From NCBI GenBank assembly GCA_012719855.1, contig JAAXZN010000054.1, positions 62,001 through 126,000 on the forward strand: a DNA stretch of 64,000 nt. The letters are read 5' to 3'. Of the stretch, positions 52,434 to 62,737 are shown in pieces; the stretch's first letter is position 1, and every line of letters begins with the position of its first letter. The notes under the pieces are model-generated. The model was not told the origin of the DNA, searched no databases, and saw only the letters and a program-made list of their open reading frames with translations. The DNA is from Serratia liquefaciens. GTDB lineage: Bacteria > Pseudomonadota > Gammaproteobacteria > Enterobacterales > Enterobacteriaceae. A program made the position numbers and the translations under genes.

Positions 52434-52533
52434 CGAGATTCGCCTTCTGTAAATGCCGTGATAATCTGGTTCTTTCTACCCTGTGCGGTACGTGAAACTC
52501 ATGGGGTATAGCGCATGGGAACCGGAGATATCT

Positions 52534-53514
52534 ATGATTCGCTTTGCCGTTGTGGGCACCAACTGGATTACGGAACGCTTTATCGACGCCGCGCACGAAA
52601 GCGGCAAGCTGAAACTGACCGCCGTCTATTCGCGCAAGCTGGAAAAAGCGCAGGAATTTGGCGCCAACTACCACGTCAGCCTGTTTTTCGATTCCCTCGA
52701 GGCGATGGCCCAATCCGATGCTATCGATGCGGTTTACATCGCCAGCCCCAACGCCCTTCACTGCCAACAATCTTTACTGTTCCTCAGCCATAAAAAGCAT
52801 ATGATTTGCGAAAAGCCGCTGGTGTCCAACCTGCGTGAAGCCGAAAAGCTGGTGGCCTGCGCGCGTGAAAATCAGGTGGTGCTGTTCGAAGCCTTCAAAA
52901 GCGCTCATCTGCCGAATTTCCTGGCCCTGCAACAGGCGCTGCCGCAAATCGGCCGGTTACGCAAAGCCTTCCTCAACTATTGCCAATACTCGTCACGCTA
53001 CCCGCGTTATCTGGCCGGCGAAAATCCGAATACCTTCAATCCGCAGTTTTCCAACGGCTCAATCATGGACATTGGCTATTACTGCCTGGCCAGCGCCGTA
53101 GCCCTGTTCGGCGAACCGAAATCGGTCATTGCCAGCGCGGCGTTGCTGGATACCGGTGTGGATGCCCACGGTACCGCTTGCCTCAACTACGGCGATTTTG
53201 ACGTCACCCTCTCCCACTCCAAGGTCAGCAACTCGGACATTCCCAGTGAGATCCAGGGCGAAGAAGGGACGCTGGTGATTGAGAAAATTTCTGAGTGCCA
53301 GGGCGTGGTGCTGACCCCGCGCGGCGGCCATCGTCAGGATCTGGCCCAGCCTCAGCACATCAACACCATGCTGTATGAGGCACAGGTGTTTGCCGACCTG
53401 GTGGAAAAACGGCAGGTGGAACACCCGGGGCTGGAGAATTCGCTGATTATCGCCCGCCTGCTGACCGAAATTCGCCGCCAGACCGGCGTAGTCTTCCCTG
53501 CCGACGGAGAGTGA
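52534..53514 (+). CDS. ygjR: Gfo/Idh/MocA-family oxidoreductase YgjR
   Basis: A 326-residue NAD(P)-dependent dehydrogenase of unknown substrate. The N-terminal Rossmann fold begins MIRFAVVGTNWITERFI and has the family EKPL motif (CEKPLVSN) near residue 94-101; the C-terminal alpha/beta domain holds the expected NGSIMDIGYYCL segment. ATG 52534 is supported by GGAG at 52523-52526. It is separated from the amidotransferase gene by one base, so the two are surely co-transcribed. Confidence 0.88.
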   Translation: MIRFAVVGTNWITERFIDAAHESGKLKLTAVYSRKLEKAQEFGANYHVSLFFDSLEAMAQSDAIDAVYIASPNALHCQQSLLFLSHKKHMICEKPLVSNLREAEKLVACARENQVVLFEAFKSAHLPNFLALQQALPQIGRLRKAFLNYCQYSSRYPRYLAGENPNTFNPQFSNGSIMDIGYYCLASAVALFGEPKSVIASAALLDTGVDAHGTACLNYGDFDVTLSHSKVSNSDIPSEIQGEEGTLVIEKISECQGVVLTPRGGHRQDLAQPQHINTMLYEAQVFADLVEKRQVEHPGLENSLIIARLLTEIRRQTGVVFPADGE

Positions 53515-53515
53515 C

Positions 53516-54247
53516 ATGAAACCCTTATTACTGATGCAAACCGGCGATGCCCCAGAGGTTATCCGTCGGGAAAAAGCCAACTTCGACGGCATGTTCTTGC
53601 AACAGGGGAACATTGATGCCGATCGCGTGCAGATCGTGCACCTTCCTGCAGGCGAGCAACCGCTGCCGCCGCACAATTACGCCGGCGTGGTGATCACCGG
53701 TTCACCGGCGATGGTGACCGAACAGCTGCCGTGGAGCGAGCAAGCCGCCGAGTGGCTGCGCCAGGCGATGCAGATTCAACTGCCGATCTTCGGCGCCTGC
53801 TATGGGCACCAGCTACTGGCCTATGCGCTTGGCGGTGAAGTCGGTTATCACCCGCAGGGCATGGAAGTCGGCACATTGGACGTCGAGTTGCTGCCCGCCG
53901 CCGCCAACGACCGACGAATGACGATGTTACCGCCGCGCTTCAAGGCCAATCTGATCCACTCGCAGAGCGTGTTGACGCCCCCCGTCGGCGCAGTCGCGCT
54001 GGCCCGATCGCAACAGGATGCCTATCAGATCCTCAGTTATGGCGATCGCGTGCTGACGACGCAGTTCCATCCGGAATTTAACGGCGCGGTGATGCACCAG
54101 TATCTGAGCTGGCTCGGTGAGCTGTATCCAGAGCAGCAGGCAGCGTATCAGCTTAAGCAACAGCAGGTTAGCGACACGCCGTTCAGTCGGCTGCTGCTGC
54201 AGGGATTTGTCGTCAGCCTCGGTGCGCAAAAAGCCCTGGCCGGGTAA
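53516..54247 (+). CDS. Class I glutamine amidotransferase-like protein
   Basis: A 243-residue protein with the GATase catalytic triad: C95 in the nucleophile elbow GACYGHQLLAYALGG, and H185 and E187 in TQFHPEF. Stand-alone members of this family act on small molecules such as gamma-glutamyl compounds or are GMP-synthase-like; no partner synthase is nearby, so the substrate is open. Starts one base after ygjR. In E. coli K-12 this gene is not between ygjR and alx, as far as I recall. Confidence 0.82.
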   Translation: MKPLLLMQTGDAPEVIRREKANFDGMFLQQGNIDADRVQIVHLPAGEQPLPPHNYAGVVITGSPAMVTEQLPWSEQAAEWLRQAMQIQLPIFGACYGHQLLAYALGGEVGYHPQGMEVGTLDVELLPAAANDRRMTMLPPRFKANLIHSQSVLTPPVGAVALARSQQDAYQILSYGDRVLTTQFHPEFNGAVMHQYLSWLGELYPEQQAAYQLKQQQVSDTPFSRLLLQGFVVSLGAQKALAG

Positions 54248-54289
54248 CTTAATAAACGTTGACCGCTGACATATTTTGCATTACTTTCT

Positions 54290-54491
54290 GCCGTGCAAAG
54301 GGGAGTAACTTCATTGCCGGTCAATCGTCATTACGATGCGCAAGCATCCGGTTACCGGGCAACATGATGTAACGGGCACGTTCAGTGCACCTTCATCAAC
54401 GTTGTAAGTGAGACCTTGCCGGAAGGCGAGGTTTGCTTGCAGCGTTCATAAGAGCGGCTAGCGTCTTCCGACGTTGGCCGTTTTTGTTTTT
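54290..54491 (+). ncRNA. yybP-ykoY manganese riboswitch with terminator, alx leader
   Basis: The conserved aptamer blocks are present: AAAGGGGAGTAACTTC near 54297-54312, CCGGTCAATCGTCATTACGATG, and GTGAGACCTTGCCGGAAGG near 54408-54426. They match the leader of E. coli alx. A strong intrinsic terminator follows: CGGCTAGCGTC (54455-54465), loop TTCC, GACGTTGGCCG (54470-54480), T-rich tail. Manganese, and alkaline pH in E. coli, favour read-through into alx. Confidence 0.9.
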
Positions 54492-54505
54492 GAAGGATAC
54501 CTCTG

Positions 54506-55483
54506 ATGATGAATACCGTTGGCACACCTTGGTTATGGGGCAGCTTTGCCGCCATCATAGTTGTGATGCTCGCAATCGACTTACTGCTGCAAGGCCGCAA
54601 AGGCGCACACACCATGACGCTGAAGCAGGCCGCCAGTTGGTCGCTGGTGTGGGTCAGCCTCTCTTTGCTGTTCAACCTGGGCTTCTGGTACTACCTGAAC
54701 CAAACCGCCGGGCGTGCCGTCGCCGATACCCAGGCGCTGGCCTTCCTCACCGGTTATCTAATCGAAAAAGCGCTGGCGGTCGATAACGTCTTCGTCTGGC
54801 TGATGCTGTTCAGCTACTTTGCCGTGCCGGCCAACCTGCAGCGCCGGGTGCTGATTTTTGGCGTGCTGGGCGCGATTGTGCTGCGTACCATCATGATCTT
54901 CGCCGGCAGCTGGCTGGTGACTCAATTCCAGTGGCTGCTGTACCTGTTCGGCGCGTTCCTGCTGTTTACCGGTATCAAGATGGCGCTGGCGAAGGAAGAT
55001 GACTCGGCGATTGGCGACAAGCCGCTGGTGAAATGGCTGCGTAGCCACCTGCGCATGACCGATAATCTGGAAGGCGAGCGCTTCTTCGTGCGCCGCAACG
55101 GCCTGCTGTTCGCTACGCCGCTGGTGCTGGTGCTGATCCTGGTCGAACTGAGCGACGTGATCTTTGCGGTCGACAGCATCCCGGCAATTTTTGCCGTGAC
55201 CACGGATCCGTTCATCGTCCTGACCTCCAACCTGTTCGCCATCATGGGCCTGCGCGCCATGTACTTCTTACTGGCTAACGTGGCAGAACGCTTCTCGATG
55301 CTGAAATACGGCCTGTCGATTATCCTGATGTTTATCGGCGTCAAGATGTTGATTATCGACTTCTTCCATATCCCGATCGGCGTTTCGCTTGGCGTGGTGG
55401 CCGGTATCCTGACGTTAACGCTGGTGATCAACGCCTGGGTTAACCGCCGTAACGATCGTTTGGCCAATAATAAAGCACCATAA
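54506..55483 (+). CDS. alx: TerC-family manganese-linked membrane protein Alx
   Basis: A 325-residue inner-membrane protein with eight to nine hydrophobic segments; the E. coli homologue exports or balances manganese and is induced at high pH. Family residues are seen in [14 protein letters not shown] and [20 protein letters not shown], each with metal-binding acidic residues. ATG 54506 has AGGA at good spacing; the next codon is also ATG (54509) and matches E. coli. It is controlled by the riboswitch just upstream. Confidence 0.95.
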   Translation: MMNTVGTPWLWGSFAAIIVVMLAIDLLLQGRKGAHTMTLKQAASWSLVWVSLSLLFNLGFWYYLNQTAGRAVADTQALAFLTGYLIEKALAVDNVFVWLMLFSYFAVPANLQRRVLIFGVLGAIVLRTIMIFAGSWLVTQFQWLLYLFGAFLLFTGIKMALAKEDDSAIGDKPLVKWLRSHLRMTDNLEGERFFVRRNGLLFATPLVLVLILVELSDVIFAVDSIPAIFAVTTDPFIVLTSNLFAIMGLRAMYFLLANVAERFSMLKYGLSIILMFIGVKMLIIDFFHIPIGVSLGVVAGILTLTLVINAWVNRRNDRLANNKAP

Positions 55484-55493
55484 TCTGTTATCC

Positions 55494-55510
55494 GGGGCGC
55501 TAGTCGCCCC
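55494..55510 (+). terminator. Possible terminator after alx
   Basis: GGGGCG, loop CTAGT, CGCCCC, but followed only by a mixed GCGATTGTTT. Weak intrinsic terminator. Confidence 0.35.
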
Positions 55511-55543
55511 GCGATTGTTTGGCAATTGCCCCCAAACGCCAAA

Positions 55544-55559
55544 TGTTATTGCGATCACA
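55544..55559. promoter_or_regulatory. Probable CRP site upstream of sstT
   Basis: TGTTATTGCGATCACA matches TGTGA-N6-TCACA at nine of ten positions. Centred about 200 bases before sstT in an otherwise gene-free 267-base gap. Confidence 0.55.
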
Positions 55560-55750
55560 CAAATGTAACCAGCATGTTATCAAGAGTTGATCCGCGCTCA
55601 GAATTTCATCCTCTCCCCTTTCCAACCCTATGGGTTTACTGAATACTGATTCGGCAAACACACTTGGTTACAGATCCCAACAAAGTTGTCCGGTGGCGTT
55701 CCCACCGAGGTGACAAAGTCTGTACGCAACATCATCGGGAAAAAAGCATT

Positions 55751-56986
55751 ATGCAAAAATTACTACAAAGGATCGTACAGGGCAGTCTGGTTAAACAAAT
55801 CATGATCGGCCTGGTGGCCGGTATTATCGTGGCGCTGATCTCACCGGCGACGGCTTCTGCTGTGGGCCTGCTTGGCGCCCTGTTCGTCGGGGCACTAAAA
55901 GCGGTAGCGCCGGTATTGGTGCTGGTGCTGGTCATGGCCTCAATCGCCAACCACAAGCACGGGCAAAAAACCAATATCCGTCCGATCCTGTTCCTCTATC
56001 TGCTGGGGACCTTCGCCGCGGCGCTGGTGGCGGTGGTGGTCAGCTTTATGTTCCCGTCCAACCTGGCGCTGGTGACCGGCAATGCGGACATCAATCCGCC
56101 GGGCGGCATTATTGAGGTGCTGAAAGGCCTGCTGATGAGCGTGGTCGCCAACCCGTTCCATGCGCTGATTAACGCCAACTATATCGGCATTCTGGCCTGG
56201 GCCGTGGGCCTGGGGTTGGCGCTGCGCCACGCCTCTGAAACCACCAAATCGCTGATTAACGATATGTCGCATGCGGTCACCCTGGTGGTACGCGCGGTGA
56301 TCCGTTGTGCTCCACTCGGCATTTTCGGCCTGGTGGCCTCGACGCTGGCGGATACCGGTTTTGGCGTACTTTGGGGCTATGCCCAACTGCTGGTGGTACT
56401 GATCGGCTGTATGCTGTTGGTGGCGCTGGTGCTGAACCCGCTGATCGTTTACTGGAAAATTCGTCGCAACCCTTATCCGCTGGTGTTTGCCTGCCTGCGC
56501 GAAAGCGGCGTGACCGCCTTCTTCACCCGCAGCTCAGCCGCCAACATCCCGGTGAATATGGAACTGTGCAAAAAGCTGAATCTGAACGAAGACACCTATT
56601 CAGTTTCCATCCCGCTGGGCGCCACCATCAACATGGCCGGTGCCGCCATCACCATTACCGTGCTGACGCTGGCGGCGGTGCATACTCTGGGGATCCCGGT
56701 TGATGTGCCTACGGCACTGCTGCTCAGTGTCGTCGCGGCTATCTGTGCCTGCGGCGCTTCCGGCGTGGCTGGTGGATCGCTGCTGCTGATCCCATTAGCG
56801 TGCAACATGTTCGGCATTCCGAACGACGTGGCAATGCAGGTGGTGGCGGTCGGCTTTATCATCGGCGTACTGCAAGATTCCGCCGAAACCGCGCTGAACT
56901 CCTCGACCGACGTGCTGTTTACCGCAGCCGCCTGTCAGGCGGAAGATCAGCGTTTAGCGGATGAAGATCCGCTGAGAGTGCGTTAA
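55751..56986 (+). CDS. sstT: Serine/threonine:sodium symporter SstT
   Basis: Imports serine and threonine with Na+ across the inner membrane (DAACS/EAAT fold). The 411-residue protein has the family [10 protein letters not shown] segment (substrate-binding serine-rich hairpin), [17 protein letters not shown] (the NMxG motif) and [14 protein letters not shown] near the end. About eight membrane helices and two re-entrant loops are expected. ATG 55751 is used; the upstream frame to 55664 gives an implausible N terminus. Ribosome-binding site GGGA at 10-base spacing. Confidence 0.95.
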   Translation: MQKLLQRIVQGSLVKQIMIGLVAGIIVALISPATASAVGLLGALFVGALKAVAPVLVLVLVMASIANHKHGQKTNIRPILFLYLLGTFAAALVAVVVSFMFPSNLALVTGNADINPPGGIIEVLKGLLMSVVANPFHALINANYIGILAWAVGLGLALRHASETTKSLINDMSHAVTLVVRAVIRCAPLGIFGLVASTLADTGFGVLWGYAQLLVVLIGCMLLVALVLNPLIVYWKIRRNPYPLVFACLRESGVTAFFTRSSAANIPVNMELCKKLNLNEDTYSVSIPLGATINMAGAAITITVLTLAAVHTLGIPVDVPTALLLSVVAAICACGASGVAGGSLLLIPLACNMFGIPNDVAMQVVAVGFIIGVLQDSAETALNSSTDVLFTAAACQAEDQRLADEDPLRVR

Positions 56987-57003
56987 TTCTCCCATAACGC
57001 CAC

Positions 57004-57034
57004 AAGGGCGCTCGTTATCGGGCGCCTTTTTTTA
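57004..57034. terminator. Terminator between sstT and uxaA
   Basis: AAGGGCGCTCG, loop TTAT, CGGGCGCCTT with one bulged base, then a T-run. Lies 17 bases after the sstT stop. Confidence 0.75.
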
Positions 57035-57045
57035 CGACTGTCGCC

Positions 57046-58536
57046 TTACAATGTCACTCCGCTCTTAAAAATCGCCAGTTCACGGAAATCATTGGTTTCG
57101 TTGCGTGCTGGCTGGCCATTGGCAATCGCCACGATCAGATCGACAAACTGTTCCAGCAGACTTTTCATCGGCGTGCCGTGGATCAGTCGACCGGCATCGA
57201 AGTCGATCCAGTGCGGTTTCTTCGCCGCCAGTTCGCTGTTGGTCGCCAGCTTCACCGTTGGCACAAAGCCGCCATAAGGCGTACCGCGCCCGGTGCTGAA
57301 CAACACCATATGGCAGCCTGCGCCGGCCAGCGCACTGGTCGCCACCGCGTCATTGCCTGGCGCACTCAGCAGGTTTAACCCGGGTTGCCGCAGCCGTTCG
57401 CCATATTTGAGCACGTCCACCACCTGGCTGTGCCCGGCTTTTTGCGTGCAGCCGAGCGATTTCTCCTCCAGCGTGGTGATCCCGCCGGCTTTGTTACCCG
57501 GCGAAGGGTTTTCATAAATCGGCTGGTTATGGGCGACAAAGTACTGTTTGAAATCGTTGACCATGCTGACGGTCTTTTCGAAAGTCTCCCGATCGCGGCA
57601 ACGGCTCATCAGGATCCTTTCGGCGCCAAACATCTCCGGAACTTCAGTCAGTACCGTCGTGCCGCCGTTGGCAATCAGATAGTCGGAAAAACGCCCCAGC
57701 AGCGGATTGGCGGTGATACCGGACAGGCCGTCAGACCCGCCGCACTCCAGCCCAAATTTCAATTCACTCAGCTTGCCCGGCTGGCGACGGTCGTCACGCA
57801 TCACCCGGTACAGCGCGTGCAGCTGCTCCAGCCCGGCCTCCACTTCATCATCCTGCTGCTGACAAACCATAAAGCGGACCCGCTGCTCATCGGTCGTCCC
57901 CAGCGTACTGCGGAAAACATCCACCTGATTGTTCTCGCACCCCAGGCCAATCACCAACACCGCCCCGGCGTTCGGATGGCGCACCATGTTTTGCAGCATG
58001 GTGCGGGTGTTCTCGTGATCTTGCCCCAGTTGCGAACAACCAAACGGATGACTGAACAGGTGCACGCCGTCGATCCCCTGCGCATCCGCAGTTTCCTTCA
58101 GAAAACGCTGCTGGATCTGTCGGGCAATGCCATTGACGCAGCCAACGGTCGGTATGATCCACAGCTCGTTGCGGATCCCCACTTCCCCGCTGCTACGGCG
58201 ATAAAGCTGCACTTCCCGATCCGCAGCCTGCAGCGGCAATGCGGGAAATTGCGGCTGATACTGATAGCTATCCAGGTCGCTCAGGTTGGTTTTGGCATTT
58301 TGCGAGTGAATATGCACGCCGGAAGCAATAGCCTCTAGCGCATGGCCGATCGGCAGACCATATTTGATGATTGTCTCACCGGCGGCTATCGGCCGTAGCG
58401 CAAACTTATGTCCGCGCGCTACCGGCTGCGCAAGCCAAATAGCCGTGCCGTCCAGCATCAACGTTTCATCGACCGCCAGATCGCGCAGTGCCACCGCGAC
58501 ATTATCCAGCGAATGAATTTTTACCATGCTTTGCAT
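57046..58536 (-). CDS. uxaA: Altronate dehydratase UxaA
   Basis: Dehydrates D-altronate to 2-keto-3-deoxygluconate in galacturonate breakdown, an iron-dependent enzyme. The 496-residue protein (E. coli 495) has the SAF-type N-terminal domain (about 1-95) and the larger catalytic domain with VGCVNGIAR, SHPFGCSQLGQD and LECGGSDGLSGITANP. It follows uxaC with a 20-base gap, preceded by GAGGTGGG as ribosome-binding site. Confidence 0.97.
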   Translation of the reverse strand: MQSMVKIHSLDNVAVALRDLAVDETLMLDGTAIWLAQPVARGHKFALRPIAAGETIIKYGLPIGHALEAIASGVHIHSQNAKTNLSDLDSYQYQPQFPALPLQAADREVQLYRRSSGEVGIRNELWIIPTVGCVNGIARQIQQRFLKETADAQGIDGVHLFSHPFGCSQLGQDHENTRTMLQNMVRHPNAGAVLVIGLGCENNQVDVFRSTLGTTDEQRVRFMVCQQQDDEVEAGLEQLHALYRVMRDDRRQPGKLSELKFGLECGGSDGLSGITANPLLGRFSDYLIANGGTTVLTEVPEMFGAERILMSRCRDRETFEKTVSMVNDFKQYFVAHNQPIYENPSPGNKAGGITTLEEKSLGCTQKAGHSQVVDVLKYGERLRQPGLNLLSAPGNDAVATSALAGAGCHMVLFSTGRGTPYGGFVPTVKLATNSELAAKKPHWIDFDAGRLIHGTPMKSLLEQFVDLIVAIANGQPARNETNDFRELAIFKSGVTL

Positions 58537-58556
58537 AAACCCACCTCGGGCAGCGG

Positions 58557-59969
58557 CTACGCCAGTTCAATGGCGAAATAGTTTTTGGCATTGTCGAAAC
58601 AGATGTTTTTCACCATCTCGCCCAGCAGCGCGATATCTGCCGGTGCCTCGCCATCTGCCACCCAGCGTCCCATCATCTGGCAAAGGATGCGGCGGAAGTA
58701 TTCATGGCGGGTATAAGACAGGAAGCTACGACTGTCGGTCAGCATACCGACAAAGCGGCTCAACAAGCCGAGCTGCGCCAATTGCGTCATCTGACGTTGC
58801 ATGCCGTCTTTCTGATCGTTGAACCACCAGCCGGAACCGAACTGCATCTTGCCTGGCGTGCCTTCCCCCTGGAAGTTGCCGACCATGGTGGCGATCACTT
58901 CATTGTCACGCGGGTTGAGACAGTACAGGATGGTCTTCGGCAGGCCCCCCTGACGCGCCTGGGCATCCAGCAGGCGTGAAAGTGGCTCCGCCAGCGGTCG
59001 GTCATTAATCGAATCGAAGCCGATGTCCGGCCCGACACTGGCCAGCATGCGGCTGTTATTATTGCGCAGCGCGCCGATGTGATATTGCTGCACCCATTCA
59101 CGGCGTTGATATTCGGCCGCCAGGAACAGCAGCACCGCACTTTTGAACTGGGCGCTCTGCTCTGGCGCAGGCAACTTACCGCTCAGGCGCGCCGTTAAAA
59201 TCGCGTCCAATGCAGCTTCATCCGCCTCTCCATAGACCACCACGTCCAACGCATGGTCAGCCACCTTGCAGCCATGGGCGGCAAAATGATCCATGCGCTT
59301 TTTCAACGCGTCACACAGCGCGCTGAAGCGACCGATATGAATATCCGCTGCCGCTTCCAGCTTTTGCAGATAATCATTGAAGCCCGGCGCGTCGATATTG
59401 AATGCCTTGTCCGGTCGCCAGCTTGGCAACACCTTGATAGCGAAACTGCTGTCGGCGGCAATGGCTTTATGGTGGCGCAGATCGTCGACAGGATCGTCAG
59501 TGGTGCCGACCATCTTCACATTCATCTGCTGCATGATGCCGCGCGCCCTGAAATCGTCCTGCGCCAGCAAGGCATTGCCGCGCTGCCAGATATCGTCCGC
59601 CGTCGCCGGGGACAGCAGCGTGTCGGTGATACCGAACGGACGGCGCAGCTCCAGGTGGGTCCAGTGATAAAGTGGGTTACCCAGGGTGTGCGGTACGGTG
59701 GCAGCCCAGGCATCGAATTTTTCACGATCGCCGGCATCGCCGGTGCACAGCCGTTCGGCCACCCCGTTGGTCCGCATCGCCCGCCATTTGTAGTGATCAC
59801 CCTTGAGCCAGATTTCGTATAAATTTTTGAAGCGGGTGTTCTCGGCGATCTGTTCCGGCGGCAGGTGGCAGTGATAGTCAAAGATCGGTTGCTCCGCCGC
59901 ATAGTCATGATACAAACGCCGGGCGAATTCGCTGCCCAGCAAGAAATCTTCGTTTAAAAACGTCGCCAT
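58557..59969 (-). CDS. uxaC: Glucuronate/galacturonate isomerase UxaC
   Basis: First cytosolic step of hexuronate use: glucuronate to fructuronate, galacturonate to tagaturonate. The 470-residue protein, same length as E. coli, has the amidohydrolase-like metal motif DYHCHLPP near residue 32-39 and [15 protein letters not shown] 59969 is supported by AGGAG; the frame start at 60011 is not. Heads the uxaCA operon, divergent from exuT. Confidence 0.97.
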   Translation of the reverse strand: MATFLNEDFLLGSEFARRLYHDYAAEQPIFDYHCHLPPEQIAENTRFKNLYEIWLKGDHYKWRAMRTNGVAERLCTGDAGDREKFDAWAATVPHTLGNPLYHWTHLELRRPFGITDTLLSPATADDIWQRGNALLAQDDFRARGIMQQMNVKMVGTTDDPVDDLRHHKAIAADSSFAIKVLPSWRPDKAFNIDAPGFNDYLQKLEAAADIHIGRFSALCDALKKRMDHFAAHGCKVADHALDVVVYGEADEAALDAILTARLSGKLPAPEQSAQFKSAVLLFLAAEYQRREWVQQYHIGALRNNNSRMLASVGPDIGFDSINDRPLAEPLSRLLDAQARQGGLPKTILYCLNPRDNEVIATMVGNFQGEGTPGKMQFGSGWWFNDQKDGMQRQMTQLAQLGLLSRFVGMLTDSRSFLSYTRHEYFRRILCQMMGRWVADGEAPADIALLGEMVKNICFDNAKNYFAIELA

Positions 59970-60357
59970 AGCTGGCTCCTCACCTTGCTTGCCGTTCGAC
60001 ACAGTGTTCAATGCGACAAAGTTATCACACCAATTTTATTGGGCGTCCAGCGAAATATCGCCTTAAGCTACGGCGCCATAGCCCTACAAAAGCCGTTTAC
60101 CGGCATTTTTGCGGCAAAATCGCGCCTAAATTGCCTCATCATGCGGCAAACAGTATTGCCGAATTGAAAAATGGCTTTTGTGATATCACTCAACTTTTAA
60201 ATCTGTATGACAAGTTATTGTCTCGCCACCCAGTCGTGCTTGCGGCGGGAATACGCCGGTGATGAACAGGCCGGCGCAAATCAACGATAAAGGGATAGCC
60301 CCTTAAAACGCTGACGCCAACACGGCGCCGCCTATTCAAGACTGGGAGATATTTCGG
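59970..60357. promoter_or_regulatory. Divergent uxaCA/exuT control region
   Basis: A 388-base gene-free region that must hold both promoters. Visible candidates: CCAAT-TTT-ATTGG (60030-60042), a 13-base palindrome that could bind the ExuR repressor, and a CRP-like site at 60179-60194. I cannot confirm an ExuR operator from sequence alone. Confidence 0.45.
60179..60194. promoter_or_regulatory. Possible CRP site of the hexuronate genes
   Basis: TGTGATATCACTCAAC matches TGTGA-N6-TCACA at eight of ten positions; the left half is perfect and GTGATATCAC is itself palindromic. Catabolite control is known for these genes in E. coli. Confidence 0.4.
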
Positions 60358-61656
60358 ATGCGTAAAATTAAAGGGTTACGCTGGTACATGATCGGACTGG
60401 TGACCATCGGCACCGTGCTGGGCTACCTGACGCGTAACGCCATTGCCGTCGCAGCACCCACGCTGGAAGACACCTTACACATCACTACGCAGCAGTACTC
60501 TTACATCGTCGCGGCCTATTCTGCCTGTTACACCCTGATGCAACCGGTGGCGGGATATGTGCTGGACGTCTTGGGCACCAAGGTCGGATACGCCATGTTC
60601 GCCATCCTGTGGGCGCTGTTTTGCATGGGCACGGCGCTGGCCAACAGTTGGGGCGGGCTGGCACTGGCACGCGGGGCCGTGGGCATGGCGGAAGCGGCAA
60701 TGATCCCCGCCGGCCTGAAGGCCAGCAGCGAGTGGTTTCCGGCCAAAGAGCGTTCCATCGCCGTCGGTTACTTCAACGTCGGCTCGTCGATAGGCGGCAT
60801 GCTGGCGCCGCCGCTGGTGGTGTGGGCTATCGTCGCGCACAGTTGGGAAATGGCGTTCATCATCACCGGCGTGCTGAGCCTGATCTGGGCTGTCTGCTGG
60901 CTGATTTTCTATAAACACCCGAAAGACCAGAAGAAACTCAGCGACGAAGAGCGCGATTACATTTTGGAAGGCCAGGAAGCGCAGCACCAAACCGGTAATG
61001 CCAAGAAAATGTCCGCCTGGCAGATTGTCCGTAACCGCCAGTTCTGGGGCATCGCGCTGCCGCGATTTCTGGCAGAGCCGGCCTGGGGCACCTTCAATGC
61101 CTGGATCCCGTTATTCATGTTCAAAGCCTACGGCTTCAACCTGAAAGAGATCGCCATGTTCGCCTGGATGCCGATGCTGTTCGCCGATCTGGGCTGTATC
61201 GTCGGCGGGTACCTGCCGCCGTTTTTCCAGAAACACTTCAAGGTAAACCTGATTGTTTCACGTAAGCTGGTGGTCACCCTGGGCGCCGTGCTGATGATTG
61301 GCCCCGGCATGATAGGTCTGTTTACCAGCCCCTATGCAGCTATCGCGCTACTGTGCGTCGGCGGTTTTGCCCATCAGGCGCTGTCTGGCGCACTGATTAC
61401 CCTGTCTTCTGACGTCTTCGGTCGCAACGAGGTGGCCACCGCCAACGGCCTCACCGGCATGGCGGCCTGGACCGCCAGCACCCTGTTTGCCCTGGTGGTC
61501 GGCGCCTTGGCGGACACCCTGGGCTTCAGCCCGCTGTTTGCCGCACTGTCGGTATTCGATATTCTCGGCGCCATCGTGATCTGGACCGTCCTGCAAAATC
61601 GGCCCGCCACACAACCCGAAGAGCAAGTATTGGAACCCTCCACCGCACGCCATTAA
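60358..61656 (+). CDS. exuT: Hexuronate transporter ExuT (MFS)
   Basis: Proton-linked uptake of galacturonate and glucuronate. The 432-residue major-facilitator protein has twelve hydrophobic segments, the anion:cation-symporter family start LRWYMIGLVTIGTVLGYLTRN with the conserved arginine, and GGMLAPPLVVW mid-N-half. A GGGAG ribosome-binding site precedes ATG 60358. Followed by exuR with a 119-base gap. Confidence 0.96.
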   Translation: MRKIKGLRWYMIGLVTIGTVLGYLTRNAIAVAAPTLEDTLHITTQQYSYIVAAYSACYTLMQPVAGYVLDVLGTKVGYAMFAILWALFCMGTALANSWGGLALARGAVGMAEAAMIPAGLKASSEWFPAKERSIAVGYFNVGSSIGGMLAPPLVVWAIVAHSWEMAFIITGVLSLIWAVCWLIFYKHPKDQKKLSDEERDYILEGQEAQHQTGNAKKMSAWQIVRNRQFWGIALPRFLAEPAWGTFNAWIPLFMFKAYGFNLKEIAMFAWMPMLFADLGCIVGGYLPPFFQKHFKVNLIVSRKLVVTLGAVLMIGPGMIGLFTSPYAAIALLCVGGFAHQALSGALITLSSDVFGRNEVATANGLTGMAAWTASTLFALVVGALADTLGFSPLFAALSVFDILGAIVIWTVLQNRPATQPEEQVLEPSTARH

Positions 61657-61775
61657 CTCCAACTCCGCTGCCCGGCCACCGCGCCGGGCGTTCCCCGGAG
61701 GCCACTGGCAGCTCTGCCGGATAAGTGGTATAACAAATCCATGGCCATGTGCCCCCTATCCAAAGAGCATTCACT

Positions 61776-62552
61776 ATGGAATTCACTGAAACCAGACGCC
61801 TGTATCAGCAACTGGCCGCCGAGCTTAAACAGCGTATCGAAAGCGGCCGATACCCGGTGGGCGATAAACTGCCGGCCGAGCGCTACATTGCCGAAGAGAT
61901 GAACGTCAGCCGTACCGTAGTGCGCGAAGCGATCATCATGCTGGAAGTGGAAGGCTACGTCGACGTACGCAAAGGCTCCGGGATCCACGTGATGTCCAAC
62001 CAGCAAAAGCATCTGGTAGTGCCGGGCGACAGCATTGAGTTTGCCACCGCCGGGCCCTTCGAGCTGCTGCAGGCGCGCCAGCTGATTGAAAGCAACATCG
62101 CCGAATTCGCCGCGACCCAGGTCACCAAGCAGGACATCGTCCAACTGATGGAGATCCAGGAACAGGCTCGCAAGGAAGATCGCTTCCGCGACTCGCAGTG
62201 GGATCTGAAATTCCACGTGCAGGTGGCGCTGGCCACTCAGAACACCGCCATGGCTACCATCGTGGAAAAAATGTGGGTTCAGCGGGTGAATAATCCTTAC
62301 TGGATCAAGCTGCATGAGCACATCGACAATCGTTCGATCGCCAGCTGGTGCGACGATCACGATCAGATCCTCAAGGCATTGATACGTAAAGATCCTTACG
62401 CCGCCAAGTTGGCCATGTGGCAGCACCTGGAAAACACCAAGCAAATGCTGTTCAACGCCACCAGCGACGATTTTGAATATAACGCCGACCGCTACCTGTT
62501 CGCCGATAACCCGGTAGTGCATCTCGATGGGGTAGCCGCCGAAAATAAATAG
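61776..62552 (+). CDS. exuR: Hexuronate regulon repressor ExuR (GntR/FadR type)
   Basis: Represses exuT, uxaCA and related genes until hexuronates bind. The 258-residue protein has a winged helix (about 9-75, with [32 protein letters not shown]) and the all-helical FCD effector domain with D..H...H metal ligands in DLKFHVQVA and [10 protein letters not shown]. Very close to E. coli ExuR. ATG 61776 fits homologues; the ribosome-binding site is weak (AAGAG). Confidence 0.96.
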   Translation: MEFTETRRLYQQLAAELKQRIESGRYPVGDKLPAERYIAEEMNVSRTVVREAIIMLEVEGYVDVRKGSGIHVMSNQQKHLVVPGDSIEFATAGPFELLQARQLIESNIAEFAATQVTKQDIVQLMEIQEQARKEDRFRDSQWDLKFHVQVALATQNTAMATIVEKMWVQRVNNPYWIKLHEHIDNRSIASWCDDHDQILKALIRKDPYAAKLAMWQHLENTKQMLFNATSDDFEYNADRYLFADNPVVHLDGVAAENK

Positions 62553-62737
62553 CCCAGGCGGTCAAAAATCGTCGGGTTATGTCAGGTATTGTAAAATCCG
62601 CTGAATCGATGCCTGAACGGCGATTTGCCGTGTAGTATTTCACCGCTGGCAACGTAGATTTCCCTGTTGCCAATCGTGCTATTTTGGTAAAGTTGAGCCA
62701 CTTTTTTACCCTCTGCTACGGGGCGGGACGCGAATAC

